From: JBGPFS01 sp041483455
GTDB lineage: Bacteria; Chloroflexota; Limnocylindria; Limnocylindrales; CSP1-4
Reading direction: 5' to 3'
Assembly (NCBI GenBank): GCA_041483455.1
Contig: JBGPFS010000017.1
Coordinates: 1-22,168 of the forward strand
Length of the DNA stretch: 22,168 nt
Shown here piece after piece: positions 15,189-22,168 of the stretch. Within the stretch, counting starts at the first letter, position 1; each line of letters opens with the position of its first letter. The notes under the pieces were generated by a model. The model made no database searches. It was not told the DNA's origin and saw only the letters and a program-made list of their open reading frames with translations. A program made the translations under genes and the position numbers.

Positions 15189-16240
15189 GCGGCTCCCGCT
15201 CGGCAGCCCCCCACCCGAACAACGCGCTCAACGACCTGTCGGGCGAGCAGTGGCTCTACTTCACGAAGTCGGTCTGGACGAGCGCCTATCCTTCCGAGCT
15301 CGGTCATGCCCGCCGGAAGGCCCACGGCGCGAACAAGCCGCCCCGCCTGATGGCGAAGCTCATCGAGTACTTCACGAAGTCCGGCGAGCTCGTGCTGGAC
15401 CCGTTCGCGGGCGTGGGTGGCACGCTCCTCGGCGCCGCGATCGCCCGCGGCCCGAGGCGCGCCGTGGGCATCGAGCTCGATCCCCGCTGGGTCGCGATCT
15501 GGGAGACGGTCGTGAGCGAGCTGAGCGCCGAGCGGGAAGGCCGGGGCCCGCTGCTGGCCGACCTCGGGCCGGCCGACCCGGTCGGGGTCCGGGGCTTCGA
15601 CCCGTCAGGCTGCGAGCTCCGCCTGGGCGACTGCCTGGCGGTCCTCCCGACGATCCCCGACGACTCGATCGACTTCGTGGCCACGGACCCGCCGTACAAC
15701 GTCCAGCTGGCGCTGACGATGGCCGGCGGTCCGCTCGCCGAGCACCACGCGAACCGACGGACCGACTACGCGATGGTCAGCGAGCATCCCGCCGACCTCG
15801 CGAACAGCGCGGACTATGGGGCGTTCCTCGACGCGATGACCGCGGTCCTCGCCGAGCTCCGGCGCGTCCTTCGGCCCGGTCGCTACGCGGCGGTGATCGT
15901 CCGCGATGCCTACCAGGCCGGGCGATACGTGTTCACGGGCGCGGACCTCGCGGCACGGGCGGCGTCGATCGGGCTCGTGCCCAAGGGTGACCTGGTCTGG
16001 TACCAGGCGGGAACGCGGCTGCGCCCGTACGGCTACCCCAGGGTCTTCGTCCCGAACATCGCCCACCAGCACATCCTGGTCCTCCGCCGGGAGGATCGGC
16101 GGGCGGGGGGTCAGGCGGTCCGGTCGCGGACGCTCAGGAAGGCGGACAGGACGTCCTCATCGACTCCCTCGAGCTCGTCGGTAGCCTCGTCGCCCGAGGA
16201 CCCGGCGGGGCGGGGAGCGGTGGGCCGGCGGGGGGTGTAG
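15185..16240 (+). CDS. DNA (N4/N6) methyltransferase, motif order I then IV
   Basis: S-adenosylmethionine-dependent amino-methyltransferase of 351 residues. Motif I, LDPFAGVGGTLLGA (71-84), is preceded by GANKPPRLMAKLIEYFTKSGELV (48-70), a segment that in most N6_N4_Mtase (PF01555) enzymes lies near the C-terminus. Motif IV, TDPPYNVQ (167-174), follows, then RVLRPGRYAAVIVRD (227-241) and a final AHQHILVLRR (293-302). No restriction endonuclease is adjacent, so it looks like an orphan methylase. Residues 305-351 (KADRTSSSTPSSSS) are a low-complexity tail whose 130 bp run antisense through the end of the SH3-protein gene. The ATG at 15185 overlaps the MFS stop. The target sequence and base (N4-cytosine or N6-adenine; DPPY favours adenine, but not firmly) are unknown. 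Confidence 0.86.
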   Translation: MSGSRSAAPHPNNALNDLSGEQWLYFTKSVWTSAYPSELGHARRKAHGANKPPRLMAKLIEYFTKSGELVLDPFAGVGGTLLGAAIARGPRRAVGIELDPRWVAIWETVVSELSAEREGRGPLLADLGPADPVGVRGFDPSGCELRLGDCLAVLPTIPDDSIDFVATDPPYNVQLALTMAGGPLAEHHANRRTDYAMVSEHPADLANSADYGAFLDAMTAVLAELRRVLRPGRYAAVIVRDAYQAGRYVFTGADLAARAASIGLVPKGDLVWYQAGTRLRPYGYPRVFVPNIAHQHILVLRREDRRAGGQAVRSRTLRKADRTSSSTPSSSSVASSPEDPAGRGAVGRRGV

Positions 16241-17613
16241 GCGTCGTCATCTTCGACGACGTCGCCCAGGACCATCTTGTGGACCCAGCCTTGACGCCCA
16301 TCCGGGCAGAGGACCAGGCGGTAGACGCCGCGGTTCTCGACGACCTGAACCTCGTCTCCCTCGTCGAGGAGGCCGAGGTCGACTGACCGGAGCTCGTCGG
16401 GGACGTCCATCAGGCGGACCAGCCGATAACGGATCTGACGTCGCTCGCACCCCTCGACCGGATCCATGGCGCGGGCGAAGGTGAGGTGCGACGGCGCCGC
16501 GAGCGCGGGATTCCGAAGCGGGTCTCTCTTCCGGGCGGCCATCAGCGACGGGCGTCGCCAGCGAGGCATCGCGGCCTCGAACGGATCGACGCCGCCATAC
16601 GGGGCGGGGATCGGCGGCACCAGGCTGATCGAGGGCACCGGGGCCAGCGCGGTCGCCGCGGCGGTCGCCAGGGCCGCTTCGGACTCGCCCTCGTCGCGGC
16701 GGCGCTTGCCCATGAGGAAGAATGCCGCCCAGATGACCGCCATCGCGGTCGCCGTGACGACCACCGGGGTCACCGCACCGAGGCCGGTCAGTCGACTGGA
16801 CGATCCACCGAGGGCGCCGAGGCCCTGGGCACTGACGTCGCCGCTCGAGGACCCGCTGCCGGCGGGCGTGGTCCCGACAGCCTCGGGCGTGTCGGTCGAG
16901 ACGCCGTGGCGCGAATCGCCCGTCGAGCCTGCCGCGGCGCCGGATCCGCCGATCGCGACGCTTCCGTCGGAACCCGTGCCGGTTCCTGTTCCCGTCCCGG
17001 TCCCAGGGGCGGTGCCGGCGACGGTCGAAGGTGGCGTGACGGTGCCGGCGCCAGCGACGGTCGCCGGTGGCTTGACGGTCGCCGGTGGCTTGACGGTCGC
17101 CGGTGGCGTCGCGGTGCCGGTGCCGCCGCCAGCGACGGTCGCCGGTGGCGTGACGGTCGCCGGTGGCGTGACGGTCACGGTGCCGGCGCCGACCGTCACG
17201 ATCCCGCTCGCCTGGCCCGTGCTCCGAGCCTTGGCCACGAATTCGATCTGATGCGTCCCGGCGGGAAGGGCGAAGGCGGCCAGGAAGGTGACGCCCTGTC
17301 GGAATCGGGTAGCGTCCGAGGTCGGCGCCAGCGCCGTGGCCGTGCCGTCAACGAGCACCTGGACGTACTCGGGTGCCGACCCGTCGATGGTCTGGAAGGA
17401 GACGCTGAAGGTCACGACCGTCGACGTCGTGGCGGTCCGGGGGCTGACGGTCGGGTTGCTGAGTTGGCCCCGCTGGGCGTCGGCCGCGACCGGGCCGGCG
17501 ACCACGGCGAGCAGCAGCGCCACCGCCCCAAGGGCGGCGAGCAGCGGCCGGGTCAGCTGGCCGCCGAGGCCCCGCCGAACGGATCCCGGAGGCCGATGGG
17601 AGAACGACGACAC
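16111..17613 (-). CDS. Membrane protein with Pro/Thr linker and C-terminal SH3-like domain
   Basis: 500 residues from GTG 17613, fixed by GGAGG (plus 17621-17625) 7 nt upstream; the upstream frame to 18090 is not protein-like. In order: a signal peptide or anchor (about 14-45, LLAALGAVALLLAVVAGPVAADA); an Ig/fibronectin-like beta domain (about 52-138, NPTVSPRTATTSTVVTFSVSF, VQVLVDGTATAL, LPAGTHQIEFVAKA); a repeated Pro/Thr/Ala linker (142-200) and a Gly/Thr run; one membrane segment at 281-302 with KRRR right after it; a cytoplasmic linker; and an SH3-like barrel (397-453, RLVRLMDVPDELRS, EGDEVQVVENRGVYRLVLC, GRQGWVHKMVLGD). The tail is acidic. By the positive-inside rule the SH3 part is cytoplasmic. 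I do not recognise a named family; a scaffold linking the wall to the cytoplasm is only a guess. Confidence 0.72.
   Translation of the reverse strand: MSSFSHRPPGSVRRGLGGQLTRPLLAALGAVALLLAVVAGPVAADAQRGQLSNPTVSPRTATTSTVVTFSVSFQTIDGSAPEYVQVLVDGTATALAPTSDATRFRQGVTFLAAFALPAGTHQIEFVAKARSTGQASGIVTVGAGTVTVTPPATVTPPATVAGGGTGTATPPATVKPPATVKPPATVAGAGTVTPPSTVAGTAPGTGTGTGTGTGSDGSVAIGGSGAAAGSTGDSRHGVSTDTPEAVGTTPAGSGSSSGDVSAQGLGALGGSSSRLTGLGAVTPVVVTATAMAVIWAAFFLMGKRRRDEGESEAALATAAATALAPVPSISLVPPIPAPYGGVDPFEAAMPRWRRPSLMAARKRDPLRNPALAAPSHLTFARAMDPVEGCERRQIRYRLVRLMDVPDELRSVDLGLLDEGDEVQVVENRGVYRLVLCPDGRQGWVHKMVLGDVVEDDDAYTPRRPTAPRPAGSSGDEATDELEGVDEDVLSAFLSVRDRTA
17018..17189. repeat. Tandem 15/18-bp repeats coding the Pro/Thr linker
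   Basis: Plus-strand units of the form gacggtcgccggtggcgt (18 bp) recur in runs of two to three, separated by a longer spacer rich in gccggcg. They code on the minus strand for (K/T)PPATV units, about seven in all, at residues 142-199 of the SH3 membrane protein. Tandem repeats of this kind change copy number easily, so length may vary between strains. Confidence 0.8.
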
Positions 17614-17684
17614 GGAACAACCTCCGCTTCGGGCGATCGGGCCCGTTGCATGGCGAGGATGCGCGACCGGCCGGAGGGTGGGCA

Positions 17685-17690
17685 ATGGTA
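17685..17690 (-). promoter_or_regulatory. Possible -10 box for the SH3 membrane protein (TACCAT)
   Basis: Minus-strand TACCAT fits the TAnnnT form and would give a leader of about 65 nt ahead of the GTG at 17613, which has a proper ribosome binding site. It lies in the 265-bp divergent gap shared with the NERD-like gene. No -35 is obvious. Confidence 0.25.
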
Positions 17691-17878
17691 CGTCGGTCCT
17701 GCCCGTCGAACAGGCCGTCCGTCGGGTGGGTGACCGACCCGCCTCATGCCGCGGTGCGCGCTCACACCGTCCCCGATGAGGTGCGGTGCGGTCCGGGTCG
17801 GTCGATGGCGCAGATGGCTTCCGGGCATAGGAGGAACCTCCCATTCTCGGTGGCGCCCCGACCGGCCACGATGGTGCC

Positions 17879-18637
17879 ATGCAGGTCTTCCACGCCCGTG
17901 CGGCGCGCCCGCGGAATCTCTGGTCGCTGGCCACCGGCCTGGCCATCGGCGTTCTCCTGGTGATCGTCGGCCTGGCACTCGCGTACGTCGCCTTCGCCAC
18001 CCCGTTCGTCGATCGGTTCATCCCGAGTGGCCACGTCGGAGCGGGCGACGCGATCGGGGGAGCGCTGGGCTGGACCCTCGCCTTGTTCATGCCGGCGGCC
18101 TGCCTGATCGCCGGCCTGGCCCGGATCGTCGGCGTCGCCGAGACCGTTGCCAGCGGGCGGCCGCGACGCTCACACGTCGGGGCCTACGAGGGCCTCCTGG
18201 GCGACGAGCTCACCGCCGCCACCGGGATCCGACTCCCCGATGGGCGACCGATCCCCGAGCTGGTCGTGGGCCCCCACGGCGTCGCGGTCTTCGAGGCTCT
18301 GCCTCCCGCGGCCGCGACCCGGCACGTCGCCGGACAGTGGGAGGTACGCATCGAGGGAGACCGGTGGGTGCCGATCGAGAACCCGCTCGACCGCGCGAGT
18401 CGTGACGCCGATCGCGTGCGGCGCTGGCTGCACGACGGCGACCGCGACTTCGTCGTGAGGGTCCACGCGGCGGTGATCGCCTCCGGCGCCTCGGACCAGG
18501 GCGTCGCGCGGACCCCGTCCTGCGCGGTCATCGGGCGTGACCAGATCCCCGCATTCCTCGCCTCGCTCCCGGCGCAGCGCAGCTTCAACGCCGAACGACG
18601 CGCACACGTGGTCGAGCTCGTCCGCTCGGCCATCTGA
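17879..18637 (+). CDS. Two-helix membrane protein with degenerate NERD-like domain
   Basis: 252 residues. Two membrane segments lie at 15-40 (WSLATGLAIGVLLVIVGLALAYVAF) and about 60-83 (GGALGWTLALFMPAACLIAGLA). After them comes a cytoplasmic domain (about 105-235) that resembles NERD, a nuclease-related domain: LGDELTAATGIRLPDG, LVVGPHGVAVFEA (128-140), QWEVRIEGDRW (153-163), ENPLDRASRDADRVRRWL (167-184) and HAAVIA. In a canonical NERD the second beta strand ends in an ExK motif; here it reads FEALPP, so the lysine is absent and nuclease activity is doubtful. The ATG at 17879 has no ribosome binding site; a CACGAT box 6 nt upstream could be a leaderless -10, weakly. Alternative: an unrelated membrane protein of unknown function. 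The NERD call rests on pattern only. Confidence 0.6.
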   Translation: MQVFHARAARPRNLWSLATGLAIGVLLVIVGLALAYVAFATPFVDRFIPSGHVGAGDAIGGALGWTLALFMPAACLIAGLARIVGVAETVASGRPRRSHVGAYEGLLGDELTAATGIRLPDGRPIPELVVGPHGVAVFEALPPAAATRHVAGQWEVRIEGDRWVPIENPLDRASRDADRVRRWLHDGDRDFVVRVHAAVIASGASDQGVARTPSCAVIGRDQIPAFLASLPAQRSFNAERRAHVVELVRSAI

Positions 18638-18701
18638 CGGCGGAGGCAGGCGAAGGCGGCGTCCGACCGACGAGCCCGTACGACGGGGCCTCAGCCGGCG
18701 G

Positions 18702-18707
18702 TACCCT
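18702..18707 (+). promoter_or_regulatory. Possible -10 box for proline dehydrogenase (TACCCT)
   Basis: TACCCT followed by GTCG, the same 10-mer as ahead of rfbA, about 50 nt before the TTG start. No -35 is seen. The repeated 10-mer is the only support. Confidence 0.22.
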
Positions 18708-18756
18708 GTCGATCGCAGTCGCGGCGCGGTCGTGACGGTCGACGAGGAGTGGACGG

Positions 18757-19674
18757 TTGCGCACGATCCTGCTCTGGATGGCCCGGAATCGCTGGCTCAA
18801 GGAGCGGCTCCCGCGCCTGCGCTTCGTCCGACGCGCGGTCCGGGCGTTCATGCCCGGCGAGACCGAGGCTGACGGGTTGGCGGCCGCCGAGGCCTACCGC
18901 CCGCATGGGATCGGCTCGGTCTTCACGATCCTCGGCGAGAACCTGACCCGGATCGAGGAGGCCAGCGCCGTCGCCGACCACTACCACGGCCTCCTCGACG
19001 AGATCCACGCCCGGGCCCTCGACGCCGAGATCTCGCTCAAGCTCACCCAGCTCGGGCTCGATATCGACCCGGCCGCGGCGGCGGCCCACTTCGATGGGTT
19101 GGCCCGGCACGCCGCCGAGATCGGGTCGTGGGCCTGGGTGGACATGGAGGGAAGCGCCTACACGGAGACCACGGTCGCGTTCTACGAGCGCGCCCGCGCT
19201 GCGCACGAGAACGTCGGGCTGTGCCTCCAGGCCTACCTCCGCCGGACCCCGGCCGACGTCCAGCGCCTGCTGCCCCTCAAGCCGGCGATCCGCCTGGTCA
19301 AAGGCGCCTACGCCGAGCCCGCCTCGATCGCCTACCGCCGCGGCCGCGAGGTCGATGCCGCCTTCCTGGCGATCTCGACCGGCTTCCTGCCCGTGGTTCG
19401 CGACGGCGGCGCCCGGTTCATCGCCGGCACGCACGACGTCGCGCTCATCGAGCAGCTGGCCGGCTTCGGTGAGGCGATCGGCCTGCGGCCCGACCGGATC
19501 GAGGTCCAGATGCTCTACGGGATCCGTTCCGCCGAACAGCGTCGGCTGGCCGCCCGGGGGTTCTCCGTCCGGGGCCTGATCGCCTACGGCGACGCCTGGT
19601 ATCCCTGGTACATGCGTCGCCTTGCCGAGCGACCGGCGAACGTGGTCTTCGCCCTCCGCCAGCTCCTGCCGTAG
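18757..19674 (+). CDS. Proline dehydrogenase (monofunctional, FAD-dependent)
   Basis: Oxidises L-proline to pyrroline-5-carboxylate with FAD, feeding electrons to the respiratory quinones; the first step of proline breakdown. 305 residues, the size of the short monofunctional enzymes. Family motifs in order: SLKLTQLGLDID (93-104, Lys95), VDMEGSAYTETT (128-139), LQAYLRRT (157-164), RLVKGAYAEP (179-188), THDVALIEQL (225-234), QMLYGIR (251-257) and the substrate-carboxylate site YMRRLAERPAN (285-295). The TTG start at 18757 is chosen for its GAGGAG (18744-18749) 7 nt upstream; an ATG at 18778 would cut off the conserved N-terminal helix. No P5C dehydrogenase gene is next to it, so that partner must lie elsewhere. 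Confidence 0.93.
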   Translation: MRTILLWMARNRWLKERLPRLRFVRRAVRAFMPGETEADGLAAAEAYRPHGIGSVFTILGENLTRIEEASAVADHYHGLLDEIHARALDAEISLKLTQLGLDIDPAAAAAHFDGLARHAAEIGSWAWVDMEGSAYTETTVAFYERARAAHENVGLCLQAYLRRTPADVQRLLPLKPAIRLVKGAYAEPASIAYRRGREVDAAFLAISTGFLPVVRDGGARFIAGTHDVALIEQLAGFGEAIGLRPDRIEVQMLYGIRSAEQRRLAARGFSVRGLIAYGDAWYPWYMRRLAERPANVVFALRQLLP

Positions 19675-20213
19675 GCGCACGCCGCCAGACCTCGGCAGCC
19701 CGCGGGTGCCTCGCCCTCGGCCGGCAGGGGCGCCCGGTCGGCAGGCGAAGCGCCCGGTCGGATCGATCCGGCGGTCGCTGGCGGTGGCTCGCCCGTCGAC
19801 GGCGCGTCTGATCTGGTCGGGGCAAGAGGACTAGAGGCCGAAGTAACTAGCGAGCCCGGGCCGCCTGTCTCGCGCGAGACGCCGTGGGGCGTGACCTCTG
19901 GATCGCTCGGTAGACCCGCCTTGGGCGGCTCCAGCTCGTAACGCCAGTGGGCCCCGAGCCCAATGGATCATCCCGCCAGCCCCGGCGAACCGGTCCGGCA
20001 TGTCATGACGGCCACTCGACCCCTTGGTCAGACTCCTCCGAAAGGGCAGGCTATGTCGGGCCCCTGTCGCGTGCCGAGCCCATGCCCGGCAGTAGGCAGC
20101 CGGGAGGTCCTTTCCGAGCGCCTGCCTGCCTATTGGTTGCGGCCGGCGGGCACAGGTTCTCGGGCGAGCCCGTGCGCCGCGTCGTCGACGGCGCGACTTG
20201 GGCGCGACCTCGA
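19675..20213. other. 539-bp convergent gap without a recognisable gene
   Basis: Lies between the ends of proline dehydrogenase and the anti-sigma factor. It holds a 12-bp direct repeat (gcgcccggtcgg at about 19730 and 19750) and a perfect 14-bp palindrome GTCTCGCGCGAGAC (19867-19880). Frames that cross it are Arg-rich and not protein-like. I see no tRNA fold, no transposon end and no convincing terminator. Confidence 0.5.
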
Positions 20214-21527
20214 TCAGCGGTCGCTCACCGCGACGATCACCCGGCTCGAGTCGTCTTCCCCAAAGAGCATCCACCGCGAGCCCAGCGTCTCGAAGGCGAG
20301 GATCCTGGCCTTCGCGAAGAGTCCGCCCGTGTCGAGCCTGGTCCACGCCGACCCGTCCGACGAAGCCCAGGCCAGGCCGTCCCCCGTGCTGGATTCGCCG
20401 AGCGCGATCAGGCCGCTTCCGGTCGAGACGACCCGCGTCATCGATGCGTTGTCGAGGGCAGGCGACGGCGGCTGTTCCTGCCAGGTGCGACCATCGGTCG
20501 ATGTCCAGGCGGCTGCACGAGCGCCGTCGCTGCCAACAGCGACGAACCCGGGCCCCGCGGCGGCGACGTCCATCATGCGACCGCTGGCAGGGGTCTGCGC
20601 CGCGGGGACTCGCGTCCAGGCGCGCCCATCGGAGGAGGTCCAGACCACTGGGCCCGTCGGAGACGTCCCGACGACCGCGAGGCCAGCCGAACCCGCGGCG
20701 ACCCCCGAGACCTTCGCACCCGTGAATGCCGTCGCAAGCACTTCGCTCCAGGTCAACCCGTCGGCCGAGGTCACGACGGGGCTTTCCGTCACGCTTTGGT
20801 CGCACTTGTCGGTGCCGACCGCCACAAATCCCGGTCCGCCCGGGATGAGGGCACCGTAGATCTGGCAGGCGAACGCGTACGTGCTGATCGGTGCCGATGC
20901 CGTCCATGTCCGTCCGTCGGTCGATACCCAGAACCGACCCAGGCCGCCGGCCACCAGCGTCGAGCCGCTCCTGGCGATGCTCGCCATCCACTCGCCGACG
21001 AACGACGGGGTGCTGGCCGCACGGGTCCAACTCGACCCGTCCGGCGACGTCCAGGCCGCGGCCTCTCCCCCATTCTCGGAGGCACTGCCGACTGCGACGA
21101 GGCCTGGCCCGCCTCTGGTCACTGCGGAGACCTGCCCGCCGTCGAACGCTGAGGTATCGGCCAGACGAACCCAGGTCCGGACCGGAAGGTGACCGGGGCC
21201 CTCGATCGTCGAGCGGTTGACCCACGCCAACCCCGCCAGGAGCACCGTCGCAACGAGGGCCCACCCGACCATGCGCACGAGGGGCCGAAGATCGACCGCA
21301 CGCTCACCCCGTAGAGCCGCAGCGACGACGACGTCCCGAACCCGGTCTGGGGCGTGCGCCATCGGGCGCTCAGCTGCCATGGCGGCGTCCGCCCTCAGGC
21401 CGGCCGCGAACTCGCGGCATTCGAGGCAGGTAGCCAGGTGCGCCGAGAGCTCGCGGGCCTCTCCGGTCGCCGACCGGAAGTCGAGGGCGCTGGCGGCCAG
21501 GATCTCGAATCGGCGGTGATCGCTCAT
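20214..21527 (-). CDS. Membrane anti-sigma factor with extracytoplasmic Asp-box repeats
   Basis: 437 residues. The N-terminal cytoplasmic part has the zinc-finger anti-sigma motif HLATCLEC (His30, Cys34, Cys37, HxxxCxxC), which in the family binds and holds an ECF sigma factor. A single membrane helix is at about 85-103 (RMVGWALVATVLLAGLAWV). The large C-terminal part (110-437) lies outside and is built from about six repeats, each ending in an Asp-box: SPDGSSW (161), STDGRTW (202), SADGLTW (254), SSDGRAW (298), STDGRTW (343), SSDGSAW (389). The strands before each are GPGLVAVGS-like, so a six- or seven-bladed beta-propeller is likely. The ATG at 21527 overlaps the sigma stop as ATGA (4 bp). 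It probably senses an outside signal and frees the sigma factor; the signal is unknown. Confidence 0.86.
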   Translation of the reverse strand: MSDHRRFEILAASALDFRSATGEARELSAHLATCLECREFAAGLRADAAMAAERPMAHAPDRVRDVVVAAALRGERAVDLRPLVRMVGWALVATVLLAGLAWVNRSTIEGPGHLPVRTWVRLADTSAFDGGQVSAVTRGGPGLVAVGSASENGGEAAAWTSPDGSSWTRAASTPSFVGEWMASIARSGSTLVAGGLGRFWVSTDGRTWTASAPISTYAFACQIYGALIPGGPGFVAVGTDKCDQSVTESPVVTSADGLTWSEVLATAFTGAKVSGVAAGSAGLAVVGTSPTGPVVWTSSDGRAWTRVPAAQTPASGRMMDVAAAGPGFVAVGSDGARAAAWTSTDGRTWQEQPPSPALDNASMTRVVSTGSGLIALGESSTGDGLAWASSDGSAWTRLDTGGLFAKARILAFETLGSRWMLFGEDDSSRVIVAVSDR

Positions 21528-22063
21528 CCCTGCGCCTCGGCTTCCATTTGGTGGCGGAGGTCTCGTCGCGCCCGCCACAGCAACGTCCGCGTCGCCCCTT
21601 CGTTCCGCCCGATGATCCCGGCGATCTCCTGGCCGGAGTAGCCGTCGCTCGCGAGCAGGAAGGCCATCCGAGCCTCCGTCGAGAGCGCAGCCAGCGCGCC
21701 GCGGAGCACGTCACCGCGTTCCCTGCGCATGATCTCGTCCTCCGCTGATGGGTCGGTGTTTCGAGCGGCGAAGAAGCCTCGCCAGTGATCGGCGACGATC
21801 ATTCGCCTCGCGCGGCTACGAGCCAGGTTGACCGCGACCCGGTACAGCCAGGCCCGAGCGTTGTCCGGGAACCGCCCGGCGTGCGCTTCGCGGATCAGCC
21901 GCAGGAACGCCTCCTGGACGAGGTCCTCCGCGGCCGAGCGATCGCGGGTGACGGCCAGGACGAAGCTGAACAGGTCGCGCTCGTTCGCGTCATAGGCCGC
22001 GACGATGTCTGCGGCTCGCTCGGCGCCCCGAGAACGAACGATCAGGTTCACCTCGGCGGGCAT
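21524..22063 (-). CDS. ECF-type RNA polymerase sigma factor
   Basis: 179 residues from the ATG at 22063, which has GGAGGG (plus 22067-22072) only 3-4 nt away, a tight but usable spacing. The frame is open to 22138, but the extra 25 residues are Arg-rich. Sigma region 2 spans about 24-90 (FSFVLAVTRDRSAAEDLVQEAFLRL, NARAWLYRVAVNLARSRAR), a short linker follows, and region 4 at about 118-170 (LAALSTEARMAFLLASDGYSGQEIAGIIGRNEGATRTLLWRAR) has the helix-turn-helix. There is no region 1 or 3, as expected for an ECF factor. It is followed directly by its presumed anti-sigma factor and may control that operon and unknown targets. The promoter lies in the 105 bp to the window edge; I cannot pick out a pair of boxes there with confidence. 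Confidence 0.93.
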   Translation of the reverse strand: MPAEVNLIVRSRGAERAADIVAAYDANERDLFSFVLAVTRDRSAAEDLVQEAFLRLIREAHAGRFPDNARAWLYRVAVNLARSRARRMIVADHWRGFFAARNTDPSAEDEIMRRERGDVLRGALAALSTEARMAFLLASDGYSGQEIAGIIGRNEGATRTLLWRARRDLRHQMEAEAQG

Positions 22064-22168
22064 TTGCCCTCCAGCACGGATCGTGACCAGAGGTCGCGAT
22101 CTCCGAGGGCCACGACGCGATCGAGCCCGAATTGTCACACCGAAGGCACGACAGTGGGCTTTGCAGGC

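Noticed and set aside
16081..16094. CCTCC-GCCG-GGAGG as a terminator of the MFS-methylase operon
   Set aside because: Short stem, no T-run, and it lies inside the methylase coding sequence.
17018..17189. CRISPR-like repeat array
   Set aside because: Units are tandem, 15-18 bp, without unique spacers, and code an in-frame Pro/Thr linker.
17613..18090. N-terminal extension of the SH3 membrane protein
   Set aside because: The frame is open, but the strong ribosome binding site before GTG 17613 and the signal peptide just after it fix the start there.
19840..19920. tRNA gene in the convergent gap
   Set aside because: The palindromic stretch suggested a stem, but there is no T-loop consensus (TTCRANYC) or acceptor pairing.
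19831..21264. 477-codon minus-strand frame overlapping the anti-sigma gene and the gap
   Set aside because: It is out of frame with the Asp-box repeats, and the part in the gap is Arg-rich and not protein-like.

Overview
This is a window of very G+C-rich bacterial chromosome packed with ordinary-looking genes. I see no tRNA, rRNA, CRISPR array, transposase or phage gene. The gene mix points to a non-pathogen, free-living member of Chloroflexota, possibly a Limnocylindria-like lineage; Actinomycetota is the main alternative. The clues are a rod-shape mreB-mreC pair joined to dTDP-rhamnose genes, a CWB2 cell-wall-binding exoprotein, a monofunctional proline dehydrogenase, large LuxR ATPases, an Asp-box anti-sigma factor and probable leaderless starts. 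This placement is inference from gene content; no marker gene here settles it.

Left arm (1-7291, all minus strand). Reading in the direction of transcription, a cupredoxin lipoprotein and an AlaX-type alanyl-tRNA editing protein come first. A -10-like TATACT follows, then mreB, mreC, rfbA, rfbB, rfbD and rfbC, and finally the start of a secreted CWB2 protein that runs off the window. rfbA/rfbB overlap by 4 bp and rfbB/rfbD abut, so rfbABDC is clearly one operon. It makes dTDP-L-rhamnose from glucose-1-phosphate. The mreBC genes upstream would couple cell-shape control with wall-sugar supply.

Middle (7292-10380). A 600-bp intergenic stretch holds two copies of a 13-bp motif, two small hairpins, a possible 33-residue membrane peptide and a perfect 15-bp terminator-like hairpin. 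It is followed by a soluble GAF histidine kinase and an OmpR-type response regulator (one two-component operon, plus strand), and then a small cysteine-rich protein on the minus strand.

Regulator/transporter block (10381-16240). A 1125-residue LuxR-family ATPase regulator with a degenerate Walker A is divergent from an MFS transporter. The two starts are 101 bp apart and both have -10-like boxes placed for leaderless transcription. The transporter overlaps by 4 bp a DNA methyltransferase whose motif I lies before DPPY.

Right arm (16111-22168). A membrane protein with an extracellular Pro/Thr linker and a C-terminal SH3-like domain on the predicted cytoplasmic side is convergent with the methylase gene, with an antisense overlap of 130 bp. 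Next come a two-TM protein with a degenerate NERD-like domain, a proline dehydrogenase, a 539-bp stretch without a gene, and a minus-strand pair: an ECF sigma factor coupled by ATGA to a membrane anti-sigma factor carrying six Asp-box repeats outside the cell.

The least explained parts are the intergenic unit at 7470-7843, the anti-sigma sensor and the SH3 membrane protein.
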